Origin: Halobaculum sp. MBLA0147
GTDB taxonomy: Archaea > Halobacteriota > Halobacteria > Halobacteriales > Haloferacaceae
DNA: 64,000 nt
NCBI RefSeq assembly: GCF_041361345.1
Contig: NZ_JBGKAD010000001.1
Span: forward strand, 2,418,001-2,482,000
Direction: 5' to 3'
Shown here: positions 9,306 to 18,191 of the stretch, in pieces
Numbering within the stretch: position 1 is the first letter of the stretch
Layout: every line of letters begins with the position of its first letter
Notes under the pieces: model-generated
The model's database searches: none
What the model was told of the DNA's origin: nothing
Seen by the model: only the letters and a program-made list of their open reading frames with translations
Position numbers and translations under genes: made by a program

Positions 9306-10838
9306 TCACGTCCGCCAGAACGACGGCGTGAGCAACACGAGGACGGTGATGATCTCCAGGCGGCCGATCCACATCAGGAACACCATGAACAGCTTCGCGA
9401 CGCCCGAGAAGGACGTGTAGCCGTTCATCGGACCGACCAACCCGAACCCGGGCCCGACGTTGCCGAGGATCGCCACGGTGGCGCTGGCCGCCTCCAGGAC
9501 GGACAACGAGACACCCGTCCCGAGCGCGTCGACGAACAGCAGGAACGTCGAGACGCCGAACCCGAGCAGGAACAGGAGGGTGAACACCTGCACGCCACGG
9601 ATCGTCTCCTCTTCGACGACCTCGTCGCCGAGGCGGACGGGGCGGACGGTGTCCGGGCGGCCCGTCGTGACCAACTCGCGCGCGGCTGCCTTCACCACGA
9701 CGACCCAGCGGACGATCTTCACCGAGCCGGCCGCCGACCCGCCGGAGCCGCCGAAGAACATCGCCAGCAACAACAGGTACTGTGCCGGCGCACTCCACGT
9801 GTTGAAGTCCATACTCGCGTAGCCGGTCGTCGTGACGATGGCCGCCGCCTGGAACAGCCCGTGCCGGAGCGCCGGCTCCAGGTTCCCGACGATCCGGGGG
9901 ACGTTCTCCGGCTCTGTGGCGAGCCCGCTCCCCGCGTACAACAGCGCGGCGGCGACGGCACCGACGCCGAGCACCGCGCCGACGTACACCCGGAACTCAG
10001 TGTTCCGGAGGAGTCGATCTGGGTCGCCGGTCTGTGCGCGCCACAGCAGGGCGAAGTTCGTCCCGGCCACCAGCATGAACAGCGTGATCACCCACTGGAC
10101 GGCCGGCGAGAACGCCTCGATACTCCGGCCCTCCGGCGAGAACCCGCCGGTCGGCATCGTCGTCAACGCGTGTGCGACGGCGTCGTACGCACCCATCCCG
10201 GGGGCGAGCTCGGTCGTCCCGAGTACGTACAACAGCGCCGCCAGGACGACCGTCAGGGCGACGTACAACAGCCACAGCGCGCGAGCGGTCTCGGCGATCC
10301 GTGGCGTGAGCTTGTCGAGTTCCAGCCCCGGCGACTCCGACTCGACGAGCGTCGCGCCACCGGCTCCCAACTCGGGGAGGATGGCGACCACCAAGACGAC
10401 GATCCCCATCCCGCCGAGCCACTGGGTGAGCTGTCGCCACATGAGCATCGCCCGCGAGTGTGTCTCGAAGGAGATGTCGCCGAGAACGGTCGCGCCGGTG
10501 GTGGTGAACCCGCTCATCGACTCGAACAGCGCGTTCGGGAACGCCGCGACCGTCCCGTTCCCGGCGACGAGGTACGGGACGGTACCGACGAGCGGGACGA
10601 CCAGCCAGGTGAGCCCGACGAAGAGGAACCCGTCGGCCGTCTCCAACTCCGGCGTCTCGTCGAGTCGCGACAGCAGCGTCCCCGCGGTGAGCGTCACCGC
10701 GGCGGCCGCGAGGAACGGCACGGTCGACTCTCCGTAGTACAGCGCCACGGCGACCGGCACCGCCAGCGGCACGGCGAGGTACCGGAGCACCCGCCCGAGC
10801 ACCGCCCCGGTCGCCCGGAGGTCGACGCGCGAGGTCAC
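9306..10838 (-). CDS. trkH: TrkH-type potassium uptake channel subunit
   Basis: A 510-residue membrane protein with the four pseudo-repeated pore loops of the Trk/Ktr superfamily: SGFTTTGATV (about 108), TMPTGGFS (about 230), TTTGYASMDF (about 345) and NVGPGFG (about 460). The selectivity-filter glycines are present in each. It imports K+ for the salt-in strategy, usually with a TrkA NAD-binding partner; none is adjacent here. The GTG at 10838 places the first helix after a short basic leader. Confidence 0.92.
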   Translation of the reverse strand: MTSRVDLRATGAVLGRVLRYLAVPLAVPVAVALYYGESTVPFLAAAAVTLTAGTLLSRLDETPELETADGFLFVGLTWLVVPLVGTVPYLVAGNGTVAAFPNALFESMSGFTTTGATVLGDISFETHSRAMLMWRQLTQWLGGMGIVVLVVAILPELGAGGATLVESESPGLELDKLTPRIAETARALWLLYVALTVVLAALLYVLGTTELAPGMGAYDAVAHALTTMPTGGFSPEGRSIEAFSPAVQWVITLFMLVAGTNFALLWRAQTGDPDRLLRNTEFRVYVGAVLGVGAVAAALLYAGSGLATEPENVPRIVGNLEPALRHGLFQAAAIVTTTGYASMDFNTWSAPAQYLLLLAMFFGGSGGSAAGSVKIVRWVVVVKAAARELVTTGRPDTVRPVRLGDEVVEEETIRGVQVFTLLFLLGFGVSTFLLFVDALGTGVSLSVLEAASATVAILGNVGPGFGLVGPMNGYTSFSGVAKLFMVFLMWIGRLEIITVLVLLTPSFWRT

Positions 10839-11228
10839 CGTCGCCTCCCGGAGCGACGGTTCGGCCGCGTCACGACTCCGCAGAGTCGACAGTCGAGTCG
10901 CGTCACGACCCTGCGGAGCGACGCTCCTCGCACTCGTTCACGTCCGACCCGCTCGATCCGACTCGCCGTTCTCCGACCCACTCGTCGCGTCGTCCGGCCG
11001 TCGACCCCCCAGTCGTGCCGTCGCGCGTGGTGACCGTGTCGACTCACGTGACTGGTTCGCCGGTGGGCGCACGGGGGTAAAAGTCCACTCCCGTCCGTCG
11101 ATCCGCGTCGGTGACGCGCCGCCCCTCTCACGTGGACGCAGCCGCGAGCGACGGAGCCGTCTCCACGCCGCCGTCGCGCCCGACCGATCGCACCCGACTC
11201 CGAGATATTCTGTATCGCGGAGAACGAT
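10839..11228. other. Intergenic region
   Basis: About 390 bp between trkH (starting leftward at 10838) and the convergently oriented end of the HAD gene. It contains imperfect repeats of GCGTCACGAC followed by CTGCGGAG-like sequence near 10868-10925, and an AT-richer patch around 11203-11232. I see no gene. Confidence 0.4.
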
Positions 11229-11849
11229 TTACAGCTCGCCGAGCCGACGCGCGATCACGGGCAACGACGCCTCGCGACAGTCGAGGAACGTCCCGTCGAC
11301 GCGTTCGACCCCGGCGTCCGCGCCGTCACTGCCAACGTGGACCAACTCGTTCGGGTCGACGTCGAGTCGCCGCGCGGCGGTCTCGAAGGCGCGCGGGTGT
11401 GACTTCTGCCACCCGCAGGCGGCACTGGAGACGATCGCGTCGAACGACTCGCGATCGACCGCGGCACGGATCAGCGTCCGGCGGACGAGTTCGGGCGCGG
11501 CGGCGTCTGCCACGATCCCGACCGGCCCCCGCTCGGCGGCCGCCGCGACGGCATCGACGGCCCCTTCGCGGGTCTCGACCTCGGGGTCGAACGCTGCCAC
11601 GGCGGCCCGACGGGGCGCGTTGTTCGGCGCGTCGACGCCACGCGAGGAGAGTGCCGCGCTGACGTGTGCCGGGAGTGGCACCTCGGCACCCGCCGGCGCG
11701 TCCACGTGTGTCTCGGCGTAGGCGGTCGCCCAGTCGTCCGGCACGGCCACGTCGCGGGCGGCCAACTCCTCGGCGACGGCCGTGGCGGGGTCGTCCGGGA
11801 AGTCGGCGTCCACGAGTGTCCCGAACAGGGCGAAAGTGGTCGCGGTCAC
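11229..11849 (-). CDS. HAD-superfamily protein lacking the nucleophile Asp
   Basis: A 206-residue HAD-fold protein. Motif I, normally DxFGT, reads FALFGTLVDAD at residues 6-16, so the catalytic Asp is replaced by Ala (codon GCC). Motif II corresponds to IVADAA (about 110), motif III to the Lys of CGWQKSHPRAF (about 145), and motif IV to HVGSDGADAGVER, which is intact. Fold and remaining motifs are HAD; phosphatase chemistry should be lost unless another residue substitutes. The GTG start at 11849 has no credible alternative upstream. Confidence 0.75.
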   Translation of the reverse strand: MTATTFALFGTLVDADFPDDPATAVAEELAARDVAVPDDWATAYAETHVDAPAGAEVPLPAHVSAALSSRGVDAPNNAPRRAAVAAFDPEVETREGAVDAVAAAAERGPVGIVADAAAPELVRRTLIRAAVDRESFDAIVSSAACGWQKSHPRAFETAARRLDVDPNELVHVGSDGADAGVERVDGTFLDCREASLPVIARRLGEL

Positions 11850-12019
11850 GGTCGCGGGTGGGTACCCGGACGGCTTCTGTCGTTCGACTCGTCGCGAGGC
11901 GAGACGGGACGGGTCGACCCGAGTCGAGCGAGACGACCGGCGACGAGGAGGGAGGACTGAGAGAGGTCGCGTCGAGCGAGAAGCGCCGAGTTCGACCGCG
12001 AGATTGGGTGTCGAGCGCC

Positions 12020-13207
12020 TCAGTGGCGGATCACGTTCGCCTCGAGGTCGCGCGGGAAGTGCGTCAGCGTCTCCGTCCCGTCGGCAGTGACGGCGACAGT
12101 GTCGGAGTGGCGGTAACCGAACTCCTCGGTGTAGATCCCGGGTTCGATGGTGTAGACGTGCCCCTCGCGCATCACCTCGTCGCCGTCGGCGACGTACTCG
12201 TAGTCGTCCCACCCGCGGTCGAGGTACGGGGGCTCGTGGCCGCCCATCCCGATGTTGTGGCCCACGTGGTGTTGGGCGTACTCCGTGATCCCCTGTTCCT
12301 CGAAGTAGTCCCACACCACCTGGTCGACGTGGGCGATGGAGACGCCAGGGCCGAGCGCGTCGATGGCCAGCGACTGGGCCTCCAGCATCAACTCGAAGTA
12401 GTGTTCCTGTTCGTCGCTCGGCTCGCCGACGAACATCGTCCGCTCCAGCTCGGAGAAGTAGCCGTCAACGTTGGCCGACGCCCCCGTGATCAACACGTCA
12501 CCCTCCGAGAGTCGCTCGTTCGGGGTGTGGCCGTGCGGGAGGGCGGTCTCGTGCCCGGAGATGTACCCCGCGTGGACGGGGCCGTCGCCACGGACGCGGA
12601 CACTGTAGGTGTCACCCAGCGTGTCGAGCATCGCCCGCGAGGCGTCCGTCGAGGCGCGCTGGCTCACCGTCGCCGGGTGTTCGCCGGGCTCGGTGTAGTC
12701 TGCGAGGTACCGGTGGCCGAGGTTCGCCCACTTCGCGGACTCGCGGATCAACTCGATCTCGGCGGCCGTCTTCTCCCACCGCATCCGGTCGACCCACGAC
12801 TGGTCGGTCACGTCGACGAACTCCGACAGCGCCGGCCCCTCGTACCCCATCACGCCCGGGGCGCCGTCTGCGTCGGCGATCACCGACTCGACACCCATCC
12901 CGTCGAGCATCTCCGCGGCGGTCTCGATCGGTGCGCCGCCGGGGTAGTCGAAGTAGTGGTGGACGGCGTCGATCCGTGGGTTCGGCTCGACGCGTTCGAC
13001 CTCGAGCCGTGGCACCACGATCTCGATCCGGTCCTGGGTGAGCGCCAGGACGACCGGTCGCTCCGTCTGGACGTGGTGGAACCCGGTGAGGTACTCGATA
13101 CTCGTCGCGCCGAACCAGACGCCGGCGTCGGCGTCCGTCTCCGCCAACCGGTCGCGCACCGCTTCCAGCCGGTCGTCGAACTCCGAGTCTGGGAGTCGTG
13201 TCGCCAT
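12020..13207 (-). CDS. Creatinase/M24 pita-bread family protein
   Basis: A 395-residue two-domain protein annotated in many haloarchaea as Xaa-Pro peptidase. The C-terminal pita-bread fold shows GHNIGMGGHEPPY (catalytic His), EPGIY and a terminal TLTHFP strand. Aminopeptidase P metal ligands are only partly kept: the VDxG position reads ITGA, the next Asp is Glu (SELERT), and the final RxED is RHSD. The GYFSELERTMFVGE stretch resembles creatinase instead. A non-metal amidinohydrolase-type or otherwise altered activity is therefore plausible. The ATG at 13205-13207 has a TACTTTAC promoter-like element further upstream. Confidence 0.8.
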   Translation of the reverse strand: MATRLPDSEFDDRLEAVRDRLAETDADAGVWFGATSIEYLTGFHHVQTERPVVLALTQDRIEIVVPRLEVERVEPNPRIDAVHHYFDYPGGAPIETAAEMLDGMGVESVIADADGAPGVMGYEGPALSEFVDVTDQSWVDRMRWEKTAAEIELIRESAKWANLGHRYLADYTEPGEHPATVSQRASTDASRAMLDTLGDTYSVRVRGDGPVHAGYISGHETALPHGHTPNERLSEGDVLITGASANVDGYFSELERTMFVGEPSDEQEHYFELMLEAQSLAIDALGPGVSIAHVDQVVWDYFEEQGITEYAQHHVGHNIGMGGHEPPYLDRGWDDYEYVADGDEVMREGHVYTIEPGIYTEEFGYRHSDTVAVTADGTETLTHFPRDLEANVIRH

Positions 13208-13381
13208 ACACGCCGGAGGGAGCCGACGAGGCGTAAGTTCTCGGGTAGCGGCGGGTCGACGGCAGCGCCGGGGGTGCCGACCCCCGATCAGGTGGAGTAA
13301 AGTAGAGAGTGCTATACAGAACTGGTGTGGCGCCACCCACAGCATACTCTCGCTCGGGTCACCGTCGACTCGGTGTGCCGC

Positions 13382-14308
13382 TCACGGGAGCGCGGTCGCG
13401 AGGTCGCGCACCTCGTCGGCCACGTTGAGCGGGTCCAGCCAGCGCGCCGGGATCGCGTCGGCACCGAACCGTGCGCCCGCGGCGGCACCACAGACGGCAC
13501 CCAGGGTGTCGGTGTCGCCGCCGCGCGAGACGGTCGTGACGAGACACTCCTCGAAGGAGTCGTGTGCCGTGGCGTCGTACAGCGCGGTCTCCAGCGTGTG
13601 GATCACGTAGCCGCTCGTCTCCAGGTCGGCGCCACGGTGGTCCGTCGCGTTCGCCAGCGCAGTCCGGACCGCTCGCGGTGCGTCGCGGTCCGCCGCCAGC
13701 GAGAGCGCGTCGTCGACGGCCGCCTCGGGGTCGTCTCCGGCCAGTAGTCGGTCACAGACCACCCCGAAGGCGACACAGCTCTCGACACACCGCGGATCGG
13801 CGTGCGTGATCCGGGAGTCGGCCGCGAGCACCTGGTTCCGGTGGTCGTCGTCCGGGAAGGCGAGTGCGTAGGGCGCACACCGCATCAGACTCCCGTTCCC
13901 GGCGTTCGACCCTTCCGGGCGGTCCTCCCACACTGCCTGGCCGGCCTCGTCCCACGGCGTGCCGTCCCGGATCGCGCGCAGTGCGTCGGCCGTCGTCAGC
14001 CCCACGTCGAACGGGTCCGACTCGTACCACTCCACGAACCGCCGCGCCACGTCTGCGCCGTCGAATTCACCGGTCTCGACGAGACTCCGTGCGACACACA
14101 GCGCCAGCTCGGTGTCGTCGGTCACGGTGCCGGCCGGCTGGCCGTGGGTGCCGTTCCCGTACATCTCCGTCACGCGGCCGTACTGGTCGGCGACGGCGGT
14201 CGAGGACTGGAACTCGACGGGGCGTCCGAGGGCGTCGCCGACGGCGAGCCCGAGTAGACAGCCGACGGCGCGGTCCCGGCGGTCGGCGGCGGAGTCCGTG
14301 TCTGTCAC
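13382..14308 (-). CDS. ADP-ribosylglycohydrolase family protein
   Basis: A 308-residue DraG/ADPRH-fold enzyme that removes ADP-ribose from proteins or small molecules. Visible metal-binding motifs are GLAVGDALG (about 18-27), TVTDDTELAL (about 58) and the C-terminal SRGGDTDTLGAVCGAAAGA (about 262-280), which match the binuclear Mg site of the family. GTG at 14308 is chosen. The frame stays open upstream through a 30-bp tandem repeat, but that sequence is arginine/histidine-rich and unlike protein. Confidence 0.88.
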   Translation of the reverse strand: MTDTDSAADRRDRAVGCLLGLAVGDALGRPVEFQSSTAVADQYGRVTEMYGNGTHGQPAGTVTDDTELALCVARSLVETGEFDGADVARRFVEWYESDPFDVGLTTADALRAIRDGTPWDEAGQAVWEDRPEGSNAGNGSLMRCAPYALAFPDDDHRNQVLAADSRITHADPRCVESCVAFGVVCDRLLAGDDPEAAVDDALSLAADRDAPRAVRTALANATDHRGADLETSGYVIHTLETALYDATAHDSFEECLVTTVSRGGDTDTLGAVCGAAAGARFGADAIPARWLDPLNVADEVRDLATALP

Positions 14309-14330
14309 GGCTCGGCGTCCGGTCGGGGAA

Positions 14331-14540
14331 GAGGTGTGCGTTTCGGCCGGCGAGAGAGAGGGGTACGTAGTTCGACCGGCAGGACGGGGGTGTTGTGCGT
14401 TTTCGCCGACGGAGCGAGAGTGGTGTGCGTTTCGGTCGGTGGAGCGAGAGTGGTGTGCGTTTCGGTCGGTGGAGCGAGAGTGGAGTGCGTTTCGGTCGGC
14501 GGAGCGGGAGTGGTGTGTATCCGGCCGACGGCGCGGAGCG
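14331..14540. repeat. 30-bp tandem repeat upstream of the ADP-ribosylglycohydrolase gene
   Basis: Exact 30-bp period. Clear units are 14391-14420, 14421-14450, 14451-14480 and 14481-14510 (consensus tggtgtgcgtttcggtcggt plus ggagcgagag), with degenerate units at 14331-14360, 14361-14390 and 14511-14540. It fills most of the 359-bp gap between the ADP-ribosylglycohydrolase start (14308) and the XapX gene (14668). Units abut without spacers, so this is not a CRISPR array. Confidence 0.85.
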
Positions 14541-14667
14541 GTGTGATCGCGTGCGTCGGGCGTGATGGGTACGGAGTCGACCTTCTCGTGCGGTCGGCTC
14601 ACACGAGTGCTCGCGGTCGGTCCGAACCCGAGGGCTCAAACGTCTCGCTCGACTCGGCTCGGGCGAC

Positions 14668-14865
14668 ATGGTCGACACGACACTCTCGGTGTTGGCACTC
14701 CTGACGGGGCTCGTGACGGGTGCCGTCTTCGCGGCACTGGAGGTACCGATCCCGGCACCGCCGGAACTCCCCGGCGTGCTCGGCATCGTCGGCATCTACG
14801 CCGGCTACAGACTGGTCCAGTGGGCCGACGTGGGTGTGAACCTCCTCGACGCCGTCGGCCTCTGA
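14668..14865 (+). CDS. XapX-domain small membrane protein
   Basis: A 65-residue protein with two hydrophobic segments: residues 6-25 end in GAVFAALEVPIPAPPELPG, and residues 36-50 contain GIVGIYAGYRLV. This layout (helix, proline-rich PxPAPPELPG loop, helix) is the XapX domain found in small bacterial and archaeal membrane proteins of unknown function. The ATG at 14668 follows a CTCAAACG promoter-like patch. It is a single gene. Confidence 0.75.
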   Translation: MVDTTLSVLALLTGLVTGAVFAALEVPIPAPPELPGVLGIVGIYAGYRLVQWADVGVNLLDAVGL

Positions 14866-14928
14866 GGAGTCGTCGCTCGGCCGCTGTCGAGGGAACTCGT
14901 GTCACTCTACCGACGGGGTCGAGTGTGG

Positions 14929-15252
14929 TCACCCGCCGAGGCGGTCGGTGTCGATCTCGACACCCGGCGGGGAGACGATCAGGAACCCGCGGAAGTGGGT
15001 GAGGCCGCCGTCCATCTCGGAGACCGCCGGTGCGAGCTCTTCTGCGAGGTCGTTCAACTCCCCCTCGACGTCCAAGACGAGCACGTTGCCGTACTCGACG
15101 TGACGGGTCCACTCCTCGGCGTCCGTCGTCCCGTCGAGGACGCCCAGGACCACGTCGCCGATCACCCCGTCGTCGCTCATCTCGTCTTCCACGTCGGCGA
15201 GGCTGAGACTGAAGTCCGTGTCCGTGTCCGACTCCTCGCTGGGTTCGCTCAC
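14929..15252 (-). CDS. Small conserved haloarchaeal protein (DUF5779-like)
   Basis: A 107-residue protein. The core contains GDVVLGVLDGTTDAEEW (about 32-48), NVLVLDVEGELNDLA (about 55-69) and LTHFRGFLIVSPPGVEIDTDRL at the C-terminus. I associate this pattern with the haloarchaeal family DUF5779, from memory only. No catalytic motif is visible. It is transcribed divergently from the RNA-ligase-like gene at 15415, with GTG at 15252. Confidence 0.6.
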   Translation of the reverse strand: MSEPSEESDTDTDFSLSLADVEDEMSDDGVIGDVVLGVLDGTTDAEEWTRHVEYGNVLVLDVEGELNDLAEELAPAVSEMDGGLTHFRGFLIVSPPGVEIDTDRLGG

Positions 15253-15414
15253 GCCCGCGAAGACGAGTGGCCGCGAGTTAAGCGTTCGCCACCCGCCCGC
15301 CGCGCCGCCGACGCGACCCCTCGCCCGGTCTCCAGACACCACTTCTCCCGCGACGGCACCCAATCGGCTGCGTCGGCACGGACACTGAAGTACGGTGGCG
15401 ACGCAGACGGGCGT

Positions 15415-16332
15415 GTGACCGATCCGTTCGCCGCGCTCCCGACGCCGACGCCGTTGGCCGAGACGCCAGAGCTCCTCGCGGGCGGCCACGTCTGGCTCCA
15501 CGAGTACCCGGCCGGGACCCGCCTCGGGGTCCGCGTGCGCGCCGACGGCACACTCGAACTCGCCGTGCCGCGGGGGCCGGACGACGTGCGCCGACCGGTC
15601 GACGCGACGGACGTACCGCCGAGGTACGGCTTCGCCGTGCGTGCGCTCCGGCGGGAGTTGGACCGCGCGGCGCTCACCGCGGCCGTGCCGGACCACGAGC
15701 GGGTGGCCTTCGACTGCGTCGCCGTCCACGAGACGGCGGGTGATCCGGGGTACGACTGGGACGCGACGCCGGCGGTCGTCGGCGTCAGTGTCGCCCACCC
15801 GGACTCGACGTTCCTCCCCCACGAGACACTGGAACTACTGGAAGGGGTGGGACTCGATCCGGTGCCGACGGTGGAGGCGGAGGTCCACACCCGACGGCTG
15901 GACACCGACGGCGTCGCCGCGCCCGACTCCGTCTGGCGAGCGGCCCCTGCACACGGCGTGCTCTACCGCGGGAAACCCGACGGGCTGGCGCTCCAGCGCG
16001 TGGGTGGTGTCGAGGGCGGTGACGCTGGGGACTCCGGAAGCGTCGGCAGTACCGACGAGTTCGGGAGCGGCGACGACACGCCGTCGGAGCCGGCGGCAGC
16101 GGCGCGGGCGTACGCGGACGCAGCGGTGGACGACGAGTTGCTCGGGACCGCGACGGCGGCGCTACGCGACCGCGGCGCGGAGCCGACGGTGGACGCGCTG
16201 GCGACGTGGCTGTTCGACCGGCTGGTGCGGCGCGACTTCTCGCGGCTCACCGGTGATGCGACCGCGTTCGACCCCGGCGCGTTGCGGGACACGCTGCCGG
16301 GTGTCGTGGCGGAACGCTATCGGAGTGAGTGA
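15415..16332 (+). CDS. Degenerate RNA-ligase-like nucleotidyltransferase-fold protein
   Basis: A 305-residue protein whose first 200 residues follow the layout of haloarchaeal RNA ligase-domain proteins. They show a motif-I-like segment HVWLHEYPAGTRLGVRV, a central GYDWDATPAVVGVSV block, a FLPHETLELLEGVGLDPVP block, and HGVLYRGKPDG in the motif-IV position. The normal E-K-x-D-G of motif I reads E30-Y31-P32-A33-G34, so the adenylated lysine is missing, and no C-terminal KxK is evident. A helical domain occupies residues 225-305. The fold call is by remembered pattern; an inactive or repurposed ligase is inference. GTG start at 15415. Confidence 0.5.
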   Translation: MTDPFAALPTPTPLAETPELLAGGHVWLHEYPAGTRLGVRVRADGTLELAVPRGPDDVRRPVDATDVPPRYGFAVRALRRELDRAALTAAVPDHERVAFDCVAVHETAGDPGYDWDATPAVVGVSVAHPDSTFLPHETLELLEGVGLDPVPTVEAEVHTRRLDTDGVAAPDSVWRAAPAHGVLYRGKPDGLALQRVGGVEGGDAGDSGSVGSTDEFGSGDDTPSEPAAAARAYADAAVDDELLGTATAALRDRGAEPTVDALATWLFDRLVRRDFSRLTGDATAFDPGALRDTLPGVVAERYRSE

Positions 16333-16477
16333 ACGAGGAGGCGGACGAGTGGGCGTGGGAGGAAGTGAGTGGGTGAGTGAGCGAACGAGTGACCGCAGAG
16401 TGGTGTGGTTTCGGCTCGGCGGTCCGCTCCGACGCGGCCGTCCGAGCAGGCGCGTTCGCCCGTGCCGACGGATATCG

Positions 16478-17818
16478 CTACGCCAGCAGCACCGCCTCGG
16501 TGAGAACGCCCGCACGGACGAGGAGACTCTGGACACCCAACACGAGCGTCAGTCCGATTCCGACTGGCACGACCAGTCGGACGAACCACAGCCACGCGGT
16601 CGACGGCGTGGCGACGCTGGCGCCTCGTTCCAGTTCCGCCGTCGCGTCGTCGGCGAGCACCCAGCCGACGTACAGCGTCACCCCGAGCACGGACAGCGGC
16701 AACAGGAGTTCGTACGCGACGGCGTTGAACCACGCCAGGTGACCGAACGCGCTCGGGACTCCCAACACGGCGCAGGCCCCGCCGAGCGTGCCGGCGGCTC
16801 GTCGCCGACTCCACGCCGTGTTCTCGACGGCGACGCTCACGGTCACCTCGAGGAGACTTATCGCCGAGGAGACGGCCGCCAGCAGGAGGACGACGAAGAA
16901 CACCGTCCCGAGGAGTCGCCCGGCCGGGAGCTGTGCGAACGCACCGCCGAGCGTGACGAACGCCGTCCCCGCCCCGCCGCTCCCGGGGTCGACACCCAGC
17001 GCGAACAGGATCGGGAAGATCACGAACCCCGCCAACAGCCCGACGAGGGTGTTCAACACGACGATCACACCTCCGTCGACCGGGAGCGAGTCGTCCTCGC
17101 CCAGGTAGGAGGCGTAGGTGATCATCGCCCCCATCCCGAGCGAGAGCGTGAAGAACGCCTGCCCAACCGCACTCGGGAGGATCGACGCCAGATTCGCCCG
17201 CACGGTCGCCAAGTCCGGCGAGAGGTAGTAGGCGTACGCCGCGTCGACACCCTCCAGCGTCGTCGCCCACACCGCGAGGGCGACGAGCAAGACCACGATG
17301 CTCGGTACCATCAGCTTCGTCGAGCGCTCGATGCCGTCCTCGACACCCCCGGCGACGATGGCGACGACGACGGCCATGAACACCAGGTGGAACGCGACGG
17401 CGTCCGGGCCCGTCGCGGCCACCTCCGAGAAGTACGTCGTCGGCGCGTCGAAGTACGCGCCCGTGGCGCTCCCGACGACGTACCGGATCACCCACCCGCC
17501 GACCACGCTGTAAAACGAGAGGATCCAGAACGCCGCCAGCGCCGCGATTCCGCCCGCGACGCGCCACCGGCCGCCACCCAGCGCCGCGAAGGCGTCGACC
17601 GGGTTGCGTTGGCTCCGGCGACCGAGCACGAACTCGGTCAACATCGCCGGGAACCCGATGGCGAGGACGACCCCGAGGTAGACGACGAGGAACGCCGCGC
17701 CGCCGTTCTGTCCCGTCTGGAAGGGGAACTGCCAGACGTTCCCCAGTCCGACTGCGCTGCCGACCGCCGCGAACACGAAGCCGACTCGAGAGGCCCAACT
17801 CGCTCTGTCGCTCGTCAT
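16478..17818 (-). CDS. Sodium-dependent transporter, SNF/NSS family
   Basis: A 446-residue LeuT-fold symporter of the neurotransmitter:sodium family. TM1 carries the diagnostic AAVGSAVGLGNVWQFPF (about 13-29), whose unwound region binds Na+ and substrate; eleven or twelve helices can be counted. The prokaryotic length (no extended C-terminus) is normal. The ATG at 17816-17818 directly precedes TM1. The substrate is probably an amino acid, but specificity is not readable. Confidence 0.88.
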   Translation of the reverse strand: MTSDRASWASRVGFVFAAVGSAVGLGNVWQFPFQTGQNGGAAFLVVYLGVVLAIGFPAMLTEFVLGRRSQRNPVDAFAALGGGRWRVAGGIAALAAFWILSFYSVVGGWVIRYVVGSATGAYFDAPTTYFSEVAATGPDAVAFHLVFMAVVVAIVAGGVEDGIERSTKLMVPSIVVLLVALAVWATTLEGVDAAYAYYLSPDLATVRANLASILPSAVGQAFFTLSLGMGAMITYASYLGEDDSLPVDGGVIVVLNTLVGLLAGFVIFPILFALGVDPGSGGAGTAFVTLGGAFAQLPAGRLLGTVFFVVLLLAAVSSAISLLEVTVSVAVENTAWSRRRAAGTLGGACAVLGVPSAFGHLAWFNAVAYELLLPLSVLGVTLYVGWVLADDATAELERGASVATPSTAWLWFVRLVVPVGIGLTLVLGVQSLLVRAGVLTEAVLLA

Positions 17819-18191
17819 GCGGTGGCGACTGGCGCAGAGGCACGCAAGTGGATTGCGGATTCGACTGGACACACGTCGACTACACTGTCGGCTCTCGTCT
17901 GATCTTTCGTGAGATTCGTGGAGTGTCGACGTTCGGTGGACGTTCGTGTGACGTGCGGTGTAGTGAGTACTGTGGCGACTGGGTGGCAACGGTAGCGGTG
18001 AGGGTGGTGGAGTGGCGGTGGCGATGGTGGTCGAGTGGTGATCTGTGGGTGACGTGTACAGTACAGATAACTCACCAGAACGCTTTTACCGCTCGCTACG
18101 CGATGGATCGATACGACACGCCGGGTCGCCGCTGTAGAAGTGGCGAGGGTGTTTGGGGCACCCTCCCCGGGGTGTCGTAGGTGGAACACCC
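17819..18191 (+). promoter_or_regulatory. Intergenic region with structured leader of the next gene
   Basis: A GT-rich strand (about 17980-18045) is followed by a TATA-like CGCTTTTACC at 18081-18090. A transcript starting near 18110 would have a leader of about 80 nt. Three overlapping hairpins can form in it: 18145-18151 with 18159-18165, 18157-18163 with 18170-18176, and 18170-18175 with 18186-18191, the last ending at the base before the ATG. Hairpin 2 excludes hairpins 1 and 3, so the leader could switch between open and closed start states. Confidence 0.45.

Noticed and set aside
14331-14540. Possible CRISPR array
   Set aside because: Units are contiguous at 30 bp with no unique spacers, and there are no cas genes nearby.
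14309-14602. N-terminal extension of the ADP-ribosylglycohydrolase through the repeat
   Set aside because: The extension is His/Arg/Ser-rich and outside family length; kept only as a low-probability alternative in the findings.
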